Assembly: GCA_963850195.1 (NCBI GenBank)
Contig: CAWKKD010000003.1
Coordinates: forward strand, 1 to 64,000
DNA from: Actinoallomurus sp963850195
GTDB taxonomy: Bacteria > Actinomycetota > Actinomycetes > Streptosporangiales > Streptosporangiaceae
DNA: 64,000 bases
Reading direction: 5' to 3'
Shown here: piece after piece, positions 48,878-58,248 of the stretch
Position numbering within the stretch: the first letter of the stretch is position 1
Layout: every line of letters begins with the position of its first letter
Translations under genes and position numbers: made by a program
The notes under the pieces: model-generated
What the model was told of the DNA's origin: nothing
What the model saw: only the letters and a program-made list of their open reading frames with translations
Databases searched by the model: none

Positions 48878-49453
48878 TCATCGCCTTCCGAACTGAACCG
48901 TCATGCGGCCGCGCGCGATCGTGCGTTCGGCGATCGCGGACATGACCTGGTTGAGGCGCGCACCATCGCCCAGCGGCACCTTGGCGTCCAAGGCGTACAT
49001 GGTGAACCGGTAGCGGTGCAGCTCGCCCGCCGGCGGGCACGGCGGGGAGTAGCCGGTGGTGCCCGCGGTGTTAATCGCCTGCCGCGCGTGACGCGGGACG
49101 GTGCCCTCGAGGATCTCGTTGGCCGTCGCGTCGATGTTGAACACCACCCAGTGGACGTACGCGCCGCTGTGAGCGTCGGGATCGTCGATGACCAGTGCCT
49201 GCGCGGCGACGCCACCGGCACCGACCGACCAGCGCAGCGGTGGCGTCTTGCCGGAGCCGCCGTAGGTCTTGCAGGTGAACCGGACCGGGATCGGCGCGCC
49301 CTCGCGGAACGCGGGACTCGTCACGGTGATCGAGTCCGGCACGCTACCGCGCACGATCTTGGTCTCGCCGACCAGACCGCACCCGCTCAGCGCCAGTACT
49401 CCGACGACGGCCAGGCTTGCCGGCCGCCACAACGTGGTCATCATCGAATCCAT
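48878..49453 (-). CDS. YbhB/YbcL-type PEBP lipoprotein (Raf-kinase-inhibitor-like)
   Basis: The 191-residue product has a lipoprotein signal (LAVVGVLALSGC, lipidated Cys near 25). The PEBP fold follows, with DPDAHSGAYVHWVVFNI and the ligand-pocket motif SPPCPPAGELHRYRFTMYAL. These proteins bind phosphorylated or anionic ligands; a bacterial role is unclear. The ATG at 49453 follows CGGGAGCA. Three cysteines in the mature part (CKTYGG and CPP) may form a disulphide. Confidence 0.85.
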   Translation of the reverse strand: MDSMMTTLWRPASLAVVGVLALSGCGLVGETKIVRGSVPDSITVTSPAFREGAPIPVRFTCKTYGGSGKTPPLRWSVGAGGVAAQALVIDDPDAHSGAYVHWVVFNIDATANEILEGTVPRHARQAINTAGTTGYSPPCPPAGELHRYRFTMYALDAKVPLGDGARLNQVMSAIAERTIARGRMTVQFGRR

Positions 49454-49597
49454 TGCTCCCGGGGGACGATCGTACGCCGCGTCAGGGCGGTGGCGGCGCA
49501 TTCCGCCGCAGGCGCCCGGACCGAGCCGGCGTGCGCATCAACCTTAGGGCCTGTTTCGCGGTCGCGCTGTCCTACTGCGAGGCGTCCGAAGGCCCGG

Positions 49598-50014
49598 TCA
49601 GTCCAGGAGCGTGCCGACAGCGTCGCGCACCAGCGCGCGCTCCTCCTCGCCGAGCCCGCCCCAGAACCTCCGCTCGGCGTCGTACCAGATGGCGGTCACC
49701 GGCCCCTGGAGGGCGTTGCCGGCCTCTGTCATCCACACGCGTACGAGCCGGGCGTCCGCGGGGTCGCGCTCGCGGCGTACGAGTCCGGCGCGCTCGAGGC
49801 CGTTCACCACCTTGGTCACGGCGGGCGCGGAGACGCCCGTACGCGCCGCGAGGTCGGCCGAGGTGATGCCGTCCTCCCGCCAGAGCTGCGCGAGGTAGAA
49901 CTCCTGCCCGAGGTGCAGGCCATGGCGTTCGAGTTCGCCGGCGATGAGCGCCTTGTGCCGCCCGAGCGCTCGGATCAGCCGGTACGACGGGCTGTCGAGC
50001 AGGGATCGTTCCAC
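49598..50014 (-). CDS. MarR-family transcriptional regulator
   Basis: The 138-residue regulator has a winged helix (ITSADLAARTGVSAPAVTKVVNGLERAGLVRRERDPADARLVRVWMTEAG) flanked by dimerisation helices, the standard MarR plan. The GTG at 50014 was chosen because the family N-terminus begins there; the longer frame runs back across the neighbouring regulator antisense. It is divergent from the AfsR-type regulator, with 168 bp between them, and an AGATATATCT palindrome lies closer to the AfsR start. A DrrAB-type exporter is encoded beyond AfsR and may share control. Confidence 0.85.
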   Translation of the reverse strand: MERSLLDSPSYRLIRALGRHKALIAGELERHGLHLGQEFYLAQLWREDGITSADLAARTGVSAPAVTKVVNGLERAGLVRRERDPADARLVRVWMTEAGNALQGPVTAIWYDAERRFWGGLGEEERALVRDAVGTLLD

Positions 50015-50120
50015 CTGCTCAGCGTAGCCATCGGCGGGGTCGGAACGCCGGATACCGAGGTGACGGACGGTCGTGCCCTCATGCAGGATGAGGTGTTTCA
50101 GCGAGACATCCGAACTTTCG

Positions 50121-50130
50121 AGATATATCT
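50121..50130. promoter_or_regulatory. AGATATATCT palindrome in the marR-afsR gap
   Basis: A perfect 10-bp palindrome set in CTTTCGAGATATATCTTGGA, 53 bp before the AfsR start. It is AT-rich, unlike its surroundings, and could be an operator or overlap a -10 box. Confidence 0.4.
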
Positions 50131-50182
50131 TGGATTCGCCCCAGAGTGATGTGCTCCGGGACACACGAGGGAGGACCTGCCG

Positions 50183-53100
50183 GTGCGGATCGGGCTGCTG
50201 GGTCCCCTCGAGGTGACCGACGGCGCCGGACGGCCCCTGGAGGTCGGCGGATCGCGCCTCCGCACGCTGCTGATCCTCCTGGCGCTGGACGCGGGCCGCA
50301 TCGTCACCGCCGAGCGGCTGGTCGACGGGGTCTGGGGCGACACACCGCCCTCGGGCGCGGCCAACGCCCTGCAGTCGTTGGTCTCGCGGCTGCGGCGCAC
50401 GCTGCCCGGCCTCGCCGTCGAGTCCCATCCGGCGGGCTACCGCCTCGCCGTCGACGGCGACAGCGTCGACGTCGCGCGGTTCGAGGCCCTCGCCGCCCGC
50501 GGGCGCGCCCTGATCGGCGCCGACCCGGCCAAGGCCGATGAGACGTTCGCCCGCGCCCTGGCGCTGTGGCGCGGCCCGGCGCTGGCCGACGTCGCCGACA
50601 ACGACTTCGCACGCGGGTACGTCTCGCGGCTCACCGAGCGCCGTCTCGAGGTGATCGAGGAACGCAACGAGGTCGGGCTCGCGCTCGGCCGCGCCGACCT
50701 CGCCGAGCTGGACGCCCTCGTGGCCGCGCACCCGCTGCGCGAACGGCTGCGCGGCCAGTACATGCGTGCGCTGTGCGCGGCGGGCCGGCAGGCGGAGGCC
50801 CTGGCCGCCTTCGAGGACGCCCGCCGCACCCTCGCCGAGGAGCTGGGCGTCGACCCCTCGCACGAGCTGCGGGCCGCACACCTCGCGGTGCTGCGCGGCG
50901 ACGTCGTACGCCAGGACGACCCGGCCGCCCGTACGAACCTGCGCGCCCGGCTGACCAGCTTCATCGGGCGCGAGGAGGAGATCGCGAGCGTCGCCGGGCT
51001 GCTCGAGGAGCACCGGCTCGTCACGCTCACCGGCCCGGGCGGCGCCGGCAAGACCCGGCTGGCCGTCGAGTCCGCCGAACGCCTCATCGGCCGAATGCCC
51101 GGCGGCGTCTGGCTGATCGAGCTCGCGCCGGTCGGCGACCCGGCCGAGGTGCCGCAGGCGCTCCTGAGCGCCCTCGGGCTGCGCGAGCGTGCGCTGCTGG
51201 GCACCGTGCGCGCCGGCGCGCCCTCGCCGGGCTCCGATCCCACGGAGCGGCTCCTGCACGCCCTGGCGGCCGAGCGGCTGCTGATCGTGCTCGACAACTG
51301 CGAGCACCTCATCGACGCGTGCGCGCGCCTCGCCGACCGGGTGCTCGCCGACTGCCCCGGCGTCCGCATCCTCGCGACCAGCCGCGAGGCGCTCGGCATC
51401 ACGGGGGAGAACCTCTGGCCCGTGCCGCCGCTGGCCTTCCCCGGCGAGGAGACGCCGCTGGACGAGGTGCTCGGCTACCCCGCCGTACGCCTGCTGGCCG
51501 AGCGCGCCGCCGCGGTGCGCCCCGGATTCTCCGCCGAGGCCGACCCCGGGTCCGTCCTGGCCATCTGCCGGCGGCTCGACGGCATGCCACTCGCCATCGA
51601 GCTCGCCGCCGCGCGCCTGCGCACGATGACGGCCGCCCAGATCGCGGGCCGGCTCGACGACCGGTTCAAGCTGCTCACCGGCGGCAGCCGTACCGCCCTG
51701 CCGCGCCACCAGACCCTCCGCGCGGTCGTCGACTGGAGCTGGGACCTGCTGGACGAGGACGAGCACGCGCTGCTGCGGCGGCTCTCGGTGTTCTCCGGCG
51801 GCGCGACGCTCGACAGCATCGAGGAGGTGTGTGACGGCGACGCCCTGGACGCCCTCACCGGCCTCGTGGAGAAGTCGCTCGTGAACACCGACGAGTCCGG
51901 CCGCTACCGCGTGCTGGAGACGATCCGCGCGTACGGCGCCGAGCGCCTCTCGCAGGCGGGCGAGTCACGCCGGGTACGCCGGGAGCACGCCCACCACTTC
52001 CTCGCCCTCGCCGAGACCGCCGAGCCCCTGCTGCGCACCCGCGACCAGCTCCCCTCGATGGACCGCCTCAACGCCGAGTACGACAACCTGCACTCGGCGC
52101 TGCGGTGGGCGGTCGACGTCGGCGACGCCGCCATCGCGATCCGCTACGTCGCCGCGCTCGGCTGGTACTGGTTCCTGCGCGGCATGCGCGCCGAGGGCGA
52201 GCAGCTCGCGCGCGAGGCGCTCGCCATGCAGGGCGAGGCGCCGGCCCATGCCTGGGCGCTGGCCAACGTCTACTGGATGCTCGGCAGCCTCGGGAACGTC
52301 CCCGAGAACGAGGCGACGATCCGCCGCCGGATCTCCACGGCCCTGGACGCCTGCGCCGACCTGGACCCCGACGAACTGCACCCGATCATCCACATCGCCC
52401 CGATGGGGCTCCGCATCTTCGGCGGCGACATCAACGAGGGCATCGAGGACATGCGGGCCCTGTGCGACGCGAGCGATCCGTGGCTGCGCGCGACCGCCTA
52501 CACGCTCCTCGGCCACACGATGATCAACATCGGCCGGATCGGGCCGGTCGACGAGATGTTCCGTGCCGCGCTCGAGGCCTTCCGCGACCTGGGCGAGCGC
52601 TGGGGGCTGTCGATGACGCTGACCGGGCTCGCCGAGGTCGCCCTCTACCGCGGTGAGCCGCTGCGCGCGCAGACGTACCTGCGCGAGGCCCTCGAGCACT
52701 CGGCGGCCTTCGGCAGCCACGACGACTCCAGCCACCTGCGGGTGCGCCTCGCCCACACCTACAGCGCGCTCGGCGACGACGAACGCGCGCGCGCCGCGCT
52801 GGCGGAGGCCCTCACTGGGGCCGAGCGGCGCGGTGCGCCCGAGGACCTCGCCATGGTCCAGTTCACCCTCGGCGACTTCGCGCGGCGCGAGGGCGACCTG
52901 GACCGCGCGCTGACGCTGCTGCGGATGGCCGAGAGCCGGCACCGGCCCGGTTCGCCGCCGCAGTTCCCCGCCATGATCAAGTCCCAGCTCGGCTTGATCC
53001 ACGCGGCGGAGGGCGACATCGACGCCGCGTTCGACCAGCACCGCGAGGCGTTCCGGCTGGCGACGGCGGCGCACGACGCCCCGGTCGTCGGGCTGAGCCT

Positions 53101-53350
53101 CGTCGGCTTCGCCGACCTCGCGGTGCGCACCGGCGACCACGAGCGCGCGGCCACGCTCCTCGGCGCGTCCGTCGGCATCCGCGGCATCCAGGACCGGTCG
53201 CTGACCGACCCGCCGCGCATCGAGTCGGCCGCACGCGAGGCGCTCGGCGACGAGAAGTTCGCCGAGGCCTACGAGCGCGGCCAGGTGATGGAGGCCGCGG
53301 ACGCCGCGGCGTACCTCGGCATCCCACGGCCGTCGACGCGGAGACGCTGA
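50183..53350 (+). CDS. AfsR/SARP-type transcriptional regulator (BTAD, NB-ARC, TPR)
   Basis: This 1055-residue regulator is of the kind that activates secondary metabolism. It has an N-terminal OmpR-like winged helix (GSRLRTLLILLALDAGRIVTAERLVDGVWG, near 25-60). A bacterial transcriptional activation domain follows (about 95-245, DVARFEALAARGRAL, ADNDFARGYVSRLTERRLEVIEERN). An NB-ARC ATPase comes next, with Walker A GPGGAGKT near residue 285 and LLIVLDNCEHLIDACARLA. A TPR-rich C-terminal half completes it. The GTG has an ideal GAGGGAGGA site. The gene is convergent with the DrrAB exporter genes. No biosynthetic cluster is present here, so its targets may be elsewhere. Confidence 0.95.
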   Translation: MRIGLLGPLEVTDGAGRPLEVGGSRLRTLLILLALDAGRIVTAERLVDGVWGDTPPSGAANALQSLVSRLRRTLPGLAVESHPAGYRLAVDGDSVDVARFEALAARGRALIGADPAKADETFARALALWRGPALADVADNDFARGYVSRLTERRLEVIEERNEVGLALGRADLAELDALVAAHPLRERLRGQYMRALCAAGRQAEALAAFEDARRTLAEELGVDPSHELRAAHLAVLRGDVVRQDDPAARTNLRARLTSFIGREEEIASVAGLLEEHRLVTLTGPGGAGKTRLAVESAERLIGRMPGGVWLIELAPVGDPAEVPQALLSALGLRERALLGTVRAGAPSPGSDPTERLLHALAAERLLIVLDNCEHLIDACARLADRVLADCPGVRILATSREALGITGENLWPVPPLAFPGEETPLDEVLGYPAVRLLAERAAAVRPGFSAEADPGSVLAICRRLDGMPLAIELAAARLRTMTAAQIAGRLDDRFKLLTGGSRTALPRHQTLRAVVDWSWDLLDEDEHALLRRLSVFSGGATLDSIEEVCDGDALDALTGLVEKSLVNTDESGRYRVLETIRAYGAERLSQAGESRRVRREHAHHFLALAETAEPLLRTRDQLPSMDRLNAEYDNLHSALRWAVDVGDAAIAIRYVAALGWYWFLRGMRAEGEQLAREALAMQGEAPAHAWALANVYWMLGSLGNVPENEATIRRRISTALDACADLDPDELHPIIHIAPMGLRIFGGDINEGIEDMRALCDASDPWLRATAYTLLGHTMINIGRIGPVDEMFRAALEAFRDLGERWGLSMTLTGLAEVALYRGEPLRAQTYLREALEHSAAFGSHDDSSHLRVRLAHTYSALGDDERARAALAEALTGAERRGAPEDLAMVQFTLGDFARREGDLDRALTLLRMAESRHRPGSPPQFPAMIKSQLGLIHAAEGDIDAAFDQHREAFRLATAAHDAPVVGLSLVGFADLAVRTGDHERAATLLGASVGIRGIQDRSLTDPPRIESAAREALGDEKFAEAYERGQVMEAADAAAYLGIPRPSTRRR

Positions 53351-53361
53351 CGAAGACCGGA

Positions 53362-53389
53362 ACGGCCGGACGCGAGTGCGTCCGGCCGT
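53362..53389. terminator. bidirectional terminator afsR / drrB
   Basis: A 12-bp perfect stem (ACGGCCGGACGC / GCGTCCGGCCGT) with a GAGT loop lies between convergent genes. Confidence 0.8.
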
Positions 53390-53399
53390 ACGCGGGTGG

Positions 53400-54212
53400 T
53401 CATACGCGGCGGCGCAGCGCGCGTACCGCCAGGGGTGTGAAGACCACCGAGAACAGCACCGACCACGCCAGCGTCCAGGCGAGCGGGGTCGCCACGGCGC
53501 CGCCGTTGAGCAGGCCTCGCGTCGTGTCCGCCAGGTACGTCACCGGGTTCACCTTCGCCCACGCCTCCAGCCAGCCCGGCATCGTGTGGATGTCGACGAA
53601 CGCGCTGCTGGTGAAGCTCAACGGGAAGATCGTGGTGAACCCGAAGATCTGCACTTTGTCCGGCGCGCTGACCAGCACGCCGATCAGTACCGAGACCCAC
53701 GACACGGCGAAGGCCATCACCAGCAGGACCAGCAGCGCGAGCAGGACGCCCCCGATGCCGGCGTGCGCGCGGTAGCCGATGGCCACGCCCACCGCGAGCA
53801 GGATCGTCACCGAGAACGCCTGCTTCACCGTGTCGGCGAGGATCCGCCCGGCCAGGGGTGCCATGCGGGCGATGGGCAGGGCGCGCAGCCGGTCGAAGAC
53901 GCCCTTGGTGATGTCGGTGTTGAGGCCGACCCCGGTGCTCAGCGTCGCGAACAGGGCGTTCTGCGCGATGATGCCCGGCAGCGCGTACTGCAGGTAGGCG
54001 GTCGGGTCGCCGCCCGCCATCTGCCCGCCGAACACGTACGTGAACAGCAGTACGAACATCACCGGCTGGATGCCCAGGTCGAGCAGTTCCATCGGGTTGT
54101 GCTTGATCTGCACCAGCGTGCGCCAGGTGAGCGTCAGCGTGTGCCGCACGGTGGCGGCGGGGCCGACGCGCCGGCTCAGCGTGGGCGCCGGTGCGAGGGT
54201 GGCGGCGGTCAT
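53400..54212 (-). CDS. ABC-2 type drug exporter permease (DrrB-like)
   Basis: The 270-residue membrane protein has six hydrophobic helices and belongs to the ABC-2 family. Characteristic stretches are IQPVMFVLLFTYVFGG near residue 50, LPIARMAPLAGRILAD near 110 and WLEAWAKVNPVTYLADTTRGLLNGG, the permease signature near 200-225. It overlaps the ATPase stop by 4 bp (ATGA), which implies coupled translation. With the DrrA-type ATPase it should export a hydrophobic compound or lipid. No antibiotic-producing genes are adjacent, so the cargo is unknown. Confidence 0.93.
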   Translation of the reverse strand: MTAATLAPAPTLSRRVGPAATVRHTLTLTWRTLVQIKHNPMELLDLGIQPVMFVLLFTYVFGGQMAGGDPTAYLQYALPGIIAQNALFATLSTGVGLNTDITKGVFDRLRALPIARMAPLAGRILADTVKQAFSVTILLAVGVAIGYRAHAGIGGVLLALLVLLVMAFAVSWVSVLIGVLVSAPDKVQIFGFTTIFPLSFTSSAFVDIHTMPGWLEAWAKVNPVTYLADTTRGLLNGGAVATPLAWTLAWSVLFSVVFTPLAVRALRRRV

Positions 54213-55180
54213 GCCGGGCTCCCTTCGGTGACGAGAGCGGGTGCGGGCTCCTCGGTGCGGTGACCGGTGAGGGACAGGAAGACCTCGTCGAGGCTGGACC
54301 GGCGCATCGACAGCTCGGCCACGACCACGCCGGCGTCGTCGAGGCGGCGTACGACGGTCGGCAGCACGGCCGGGTCGGTGACCGGCGCGGTGACCAGGTC
54401 GCCCTCGATCTGGATGCCGTTGCCGGCGACCATGCTGACCAGCCCGACGACCGTCTCGCGGTCGCGCGGGTCGGCGGGCCGCACCTGGAGTATCTGCCCG
54501 CCCACCTGGGCCTTGAGCGCGTCGGGGGTCCCGTGGGCGATGACGCGGCCGTGGTCGAAGACCACGATGTCGTCGGCGAGCTGGTCGGCCTCCTCCAGGT
54601 ACTGCGTGGTGAGGAGGACGGTCACGCCCTCGCGTACGAGGTCGCGCACGGTGTCCCACAGGCCGCCGCGTGCGTACGGGTCCAGCCCGGTGGTCGGCTC
54701 GTCGAGGAACAGGACGGACGGGCGGCCGACGAGGCTGGCCGCGAGGTCGAGCCGCCGCCGCATGCCGCCGGAGTAGGTCCCGGCCGCGCGGTCGCGGGCG
54801 TCCCACAGCTCGAAGCGCTCGAGCAGTTCGCCGGCGCGCGCCTTCGCGGCGCCGCGTGACATGCCGAGCAGCCGACCGATCATGACGAGGTTCTCGAGGC
54901 CGGTGAGCATCTCGTCGACGGAGGCGTACTGGCCGGTCAGCCCGATGAGCTGACGGACCCGGTGCGCGTCGCGTACGACATCGTGGCCGTCGATGGTGGC
55001 CCGGCCCTCGTCGGGCCGCAGCAGGGTGGCGAGGATGCGCACGGCGGTGGTCTTGCCCGCCCCGTTCGGGCCGAGCACGCCGAGCACGGTGCCGGCGCGT
55101 ACCGAGAGGTCCACGCCGTCCAGAGCATGTGTTTCGCCGAAGCGCTTCACCAGGCCCTCGGCCTGGATCGCGTAGGTCAT
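54209..55180 (-). CDS. ABC drug exporter ATPase (DrrA-like)
   Basis: The 323-residue ATP-binding protein has Walker A GPNGAGKTT (near 40), the signature YSGGMRRRLDLA (near 140) and Walker B VLFLDEPTTGLD (near 160). The C-terminal extension typical of DrrA follows and probably mediates assembly with the permease. The ATG at 55180 follows GGAGAAACCCA; the longer upstream frame has no family residues. It is first in a two-gene operon with the DrrB-type permease. Confidence 0.94.
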   Translation of the reverse strand: MTYAIQAEGLVKRFGETHALDGVDLSVRAGTVLGVLGPNGAGKTTAVRILATLLRPDEGRATIDGHDVVRDAHRVRQLIGLTGQYASVDEMLTGLENLVMIGRLLGMSRGAAKARAGELLERFELWDARDRAAGTYSGGMRRRLDLAASLVGRPSVLFLDEPTTGLDPYARGGLWDTVRDLVREGVTVLLTTQYLEEADQLADDIVVFDHGRVIAHGTPDALKAQVGGQILQVRPADPRDRETVVGLVSMVAGNGIQIEGDLVTAPVTDPAVLPTVVRRLDDAGVVVAELSMRRSSLDEVFLSLTGHRTEEPAPALVTEGSPA

Positions 55181-55312
55181 TGGGTTTCTCCCCGTGAACG
55201 TCGTGCGGTGTCGAGCCCTACGTTGCTCGACACCGCTGGCATTCCACGCACATCCGGCTGACAGCCGCTGACAGCGCGCTGATACGCCCATGACCAGGGC
55301 GTACGGGGCGCC

Positions 55313-55342
55313 GATGTGACCGCCGGAACCGGCGGTCACATC
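55313..55342 (-). terminator. terminator after sepH
   Basis: A 14-bp perfect stem (GATGTGACCGCCGG / CCGGCGGTCACATC) with an AA loop lies 4 bp past the sepH stop on the minus strand. Confidence 0.85.
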
Positions 55343-55345
55343 GGG

Positions 55346-56647
55346 TCACTCGGGGCGGCGGGCCCCGAACATGATCTCGTCCCACGACGGCACCGAGGCG
55401 CGCTTGCCGCGCGACTTCTTACGTGCCGCGGGACGCTTCTCCGGCGCGGTCTTGGCCGCGGCGGCCGCCGCGGGTTGCTCGGCGACGGTCTCGGCCGGCT
55501 GCTCCACCGGTGCGCGCTCGGCCGGCTGCTGCTCGGCGGCCTCGCGCTTGGCGGCGGGACGCTTCGGCGGGACCTTCGGCCGCGGCGGCGCGGGCTTGGG
55601 CACCGAGGCCGCGGCGGCGACCTCGGGCTTCGGCGCAGGCGCAGGCGCAGGCGCAGGCTCGGGTTCCGGCTCCGATTCGGGTTCCGGCTCCGGTTCGGGC
55701 GCGTCTTCGGCGGCGGGCACCGGCTTCGGGCTCTCCGGCTCCGGCTCCGGGGCCTGCGGCTCCGGCTCTGGCTCCGGGGTCACGGCCTCGGGCGCCGGTT
55801 CCGGCTCCGGCGCGACGGGCTCCGGCTCCGGCGCGGCGGGACGTACGACCTCGGGCCTGACCGGCGGGCGTACGACCTCGGGCCGGGCGATCTGCGGCTT
55901 GGGGATCTCCGGGACGACCGCGGTCTCCTCCGCGACCGGCGGCTCCTCCTCGCGTGGTGCGGGAGCAGGTGTGGGCGCGAAAATCACCGGCCGCTCGGGC
56001 ACGGGCTCGGCGACGACCTTCATCGCGCGCCGGGGCAGGAACTGCGTGACGGTGTCGTCCACGGTCTCGTCGAAGTCGAGCGAGGACAGCCGTGCGGCCT
56101 CCTCGTTCACCGCCGAGATGTTGCGACGGCGCGGGTCATAGGACCACTCCGCGGCGTAGGGGCGGCCGTCATAGGAGAAGGACAACCGGACGCGCCAGGT
56201 GGAGTCCTCGCACTTCCTGGAGTCCCACTCGGCGTCCTCGAGGTCGACGCCCCGCTTGCCGAGACGCTCCTCCACGATCTCGCCCAGTGCCGGCGCGGGC
56301 GCCGACTCGCCCTGGCGCCGGATCGTGACGCGCTGGGCCTGCTGTGCCATGTACTCGCGCTCCTGGAGCACCGGTCCCTCGAACCAGCGAACCCGTTCCA
56401 CGGGGATGCCGGCGGTCTCGGCGATCTCCTCCGCGGTCTCTCCCGCGCGGATGCGAGCCTGGATCTCCTTGGGACGCAAGGGACTCTCCACTTCGATCTC
56501 GTACTGGCCGAGGCGGGAGAAGTGCCCACGGACCACGGCGCGTAGCCGGTCGTCGACGGGCAGCGTGAACCGGGTGCCTCGACCCGCGGTGGCCAGGACG
56601 AGATACGAACCGTCCTCGCTCACCGCGACGAGGCGCAGCTCCTGCAT
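55346..56647 (-). CDS. sepH: septation protein SepH (DUF3071)
   Basis: The 433-residue protein is an orthologue of Streptomyces SepH, which binds FtsZ, stimulates its assembly and supports sporulation septation. Residues 1-170 are the conserved N-terminal domain (MQELRLVAVSEDGSYLVLA, then the helix-turn-helix-like RPKEIQARIRAGETAEEIAETAGI). The middle is a disordered Glu-Pro repeat linker (PEPEPEP). The end carries the conserved SepH tail RASVPSWDEIMFGARRPE. ATG 56647 follows AAAGGACACGC. The gene starts a conserved actinobacterial neighbourhood with hemH and inositol monophosphatase downstream. Confidence 0.95.
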   Translation of the reverse strand: MQELRLVAVSEDGSYLVLATAGRGTRFTLPVDDRLRAVVRGHFSRLGQYEIEVESPLRPKEIQARIRAGETAEEIAETAGIPVERVRWFEGPVLQEREYMAQQAQRVTIRRQGESAPAPALGEIVEERLGKRGVDLEDAEWDSRKCEDSTWRVRLSFSYDGRPYAAEWSYDPRRRNISAVNEEAARLSSLDFDETVDDTVTQFLPRRAMKVVAEPVPERPVIFAPTPAPAPREEEPPVAEETAVVPEIPKPQIARPEVVRPPVRPEVVRPAAPEPEPVAPEPEPAPEAVTPEPEPEPQAPEPEPESPKPVPAAEDAPEPEPEPESEPEPEPAPAPAPAPKPEVAAAASVPKPAPPRPKVPPKRPAAKREAAEQQPAERAPVEQPAETVAEQPAAAAAAKTAPEKRPAARKKSRGKRASVPSWDEIMFGARRPE

Positions 56648-56895
56648 GCGTGTCCTTTCGTGCCGAGTCCATCGTGGCTCGGGGCGCATGCGTGCCCTTC
56701 CCCCGGTACCACGAGTCTGTCGTCAGGACGCACCTGCCCGCCAGCACCGTACCCGGCATGTCCGAACATCGCCGTGCTGGCGACGTGATCCTGTCAAGTT
56801 CCCGCTGCGTCGTCCCAGCTTGCCGCTTCGCGAGCGGCCGGGGGGCGGAGCTTAAGGATTCTTGTCATTCCTTTTCGCGTCCATGCCTTTGCCTG

Positions 56896-56915
56896 GGCCG
56901 ACGCCGCCGTCGGCC
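56896..56915 (-). terminator. hairpin after the lactone oxidase gene
   Basis: GGCCGACG-CCGC-CGTCGGCC forms an 8-bp stem just 4 bp past the stop on the minus strand. Confidence 0.55.
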
Positions 56916-56919
56916 GGGC

Positions 56920-58248
56920 TCACGTCCCGAGTACGCGTGCGGTGTAAGCGTTGGCGAATCGCCGATCCGGGTCCATCTTGTTTCTTATAGCCCGGAAATC
57001 GTCGAAACGCGGATAGACACCCTCAAGGTAGGCGGAGTCGCGGGTGTGCAGCTTCCCCCAGTGCGGTCGGCCGCCCAGCGACGTCAGCACGTCCTCGATC
57101 GCGCCGAAGTATTCCTCGTGCGGTGCGGAGTGGAAGACGTGGACGGCGATGAAGGCGGTGTCCCGACCGTACGCCATCGACAGCCACGCGTCCTCCGGAG
57201 GCAGCAGACGCACCTCGATCGGGAAACCGATGCGCCACCCGGACCGCTCGATCAGCGCGCGGACGTCGCGCAGCGCGCCGGCCAGCTCCTCGCGCGGGAT
57301 CGCGTACTCCTGCTCCTTGAACCGGACCCGCCGCGGGCTGGTGAAGACCCGGTCGGAGCGGTCGCTGTAGGTACGGGCGCCGAGCGCGCGCGCCGAGACC
57401 CCGTTGATCGTCTTGATGGCGCCGGGGAAGCGGCCGCCGGCCTGGTTGAGCAGCCCGAAGACCGTGTTGGACAGGAACTCGTCATCGAGCCAGTGCCGGA
57501 ACGCCGACAGGGGCGCGGCCGGACCCTCCACGCGGTTGTTGCGCTTGGTCAGGCAGCCGTCGGTGTGCGGGAACCAGTAGAACTCGAAGTGCTCGTTGGC
57601 CGCCGCCAGATCGTCGAGGCGCTCGAGGACCTCGTCCCAGCGCATCGGCTCCTCTTTCGCCTCCAGCACGAAGGCGGGCACGGTGTGCCACGTGATCGCG
57701 GTGACCACGCCGATCGCGCCCAGGCCGGCGCGCGCGGCGTCGAAGAGGTCGCGGCGCTCCTCGCGCGAGCAGGTCACCGTGGTCCCGTCGGCGAGCACCA
57801 GCTCCAGCCCGGCGATCTGGGAGACCAGCCCGGCCGCCTCGCGTCCGGTGCCGTGCGTGCCGGTCTGCGTCGCCCCGGCCAGCGTCTGCTCCTGGATGTC
57901 GCCCATGTTGGCCAGCGCGAGGCCGTGCCGGGCGAGCTCCTCGTTGAAGGTCTTCAGCGGCATGCCCGCCTCGGCGGTGACGAGGCCACTGTCGGTGTCG
58001 ACCGCCCGGAGCGCGGTGAGCCCCTCCGGGCGCAGCTGCACGTCGTCGGTGAGGGCGGCGCCGGTGAAGGAGTGGCCGGTGCCCACCATGCGCACGGTCA
58101 GCCCGTCACGCGCCGCCTCGAGGACGGCGGCGGCGACCTCGTCGGCCGAGCGCGGGGTCACGACACGGCGCGGGGAGGACTGCTGGTTGCCCGCCCAGTT
58201 GCGCCAGGTCGGCCGTGCGGCTGAGGACATAACACGAAATCTACTCAT
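56920..58248 (-). CDS. D-arabinono-1,4-lactone oxidase family flavoenzyme
   Basis: This 442-residue FAD enzyme is of the vanillyl-alcohol-oxidase superfamily. The PP-loop FAD domain begins WRNWAGNQQSSPRRVVTPRSADEVAAAV and has VRMVGTGHSFTGAALTDDVQL, with GATQTGTHGTG near residue 130. The C-terminal ALO domain has FEFYWFPHTDGCLTKRNNR and ends with WGKLHTRDSAYLEGVYPRFDDF. The typical histidine for covalent FAD attachment (VGTGHS) is present. ATG 58248 overlaps the stop of the upstream MFS gene (ATGA); ATG 58230 is an alternative. In yeast and mycobacteria relatives oxidise aldonolactones; the natural substrate here is unknown. Confidence 0.92.
   Translation of the reverse strand: MSRFRVMSSAARPTWRNWAGNQQSSPRRVVTPRSADEVAAAVLEAARDGLTVRMVGTGHSFTGAALTDDVQLRPEGLTALRAVDTDSGLVTAEAGMPLKTFNEELARHGLALANMGDIQEQTLAGATQTGTHGTGREAAGLVSQIAGLELVLADGTTVTCSREERRDLFDAARAGLGAIGVVTAITWHTVPAFVLEAKEEPMRWDEVLERLDDLAAANEHFEFYWFPHTDGCLTKRNNRVEGPAAPLSAFRHWLDDEFLSNTVFGLLNQAGGRFPGAIKTINGVSARALGARTYSDRSDRVFTSPRRVRFKEQEYAIPREELAGALRDVRALIERSGWRIGFPIEVRLLPPEDAWLSMAYGRDTAFIAVHVFHSAPHEEYFGAIEDVLTSLGGRPHWGKLHTRDSAYLEGVYPRFDDFRAIRNKMDPDRRFANAYTARVLGT

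Noticed and set aside
49598..51766. 722-residue minus-strand frame joining MarR to upstream sequence
   Set aside because: Only the last 138 codons are MarR; the rest is the antisense of the AfsR gene.
35435..53350. A secondary-metabolite cluster controlled by the LuxR and AfsR regulators
   Set aside because: No polyketide, peptide or terpene synthase genes are present; the methyltransferase and exporter alone do not make a cluster.
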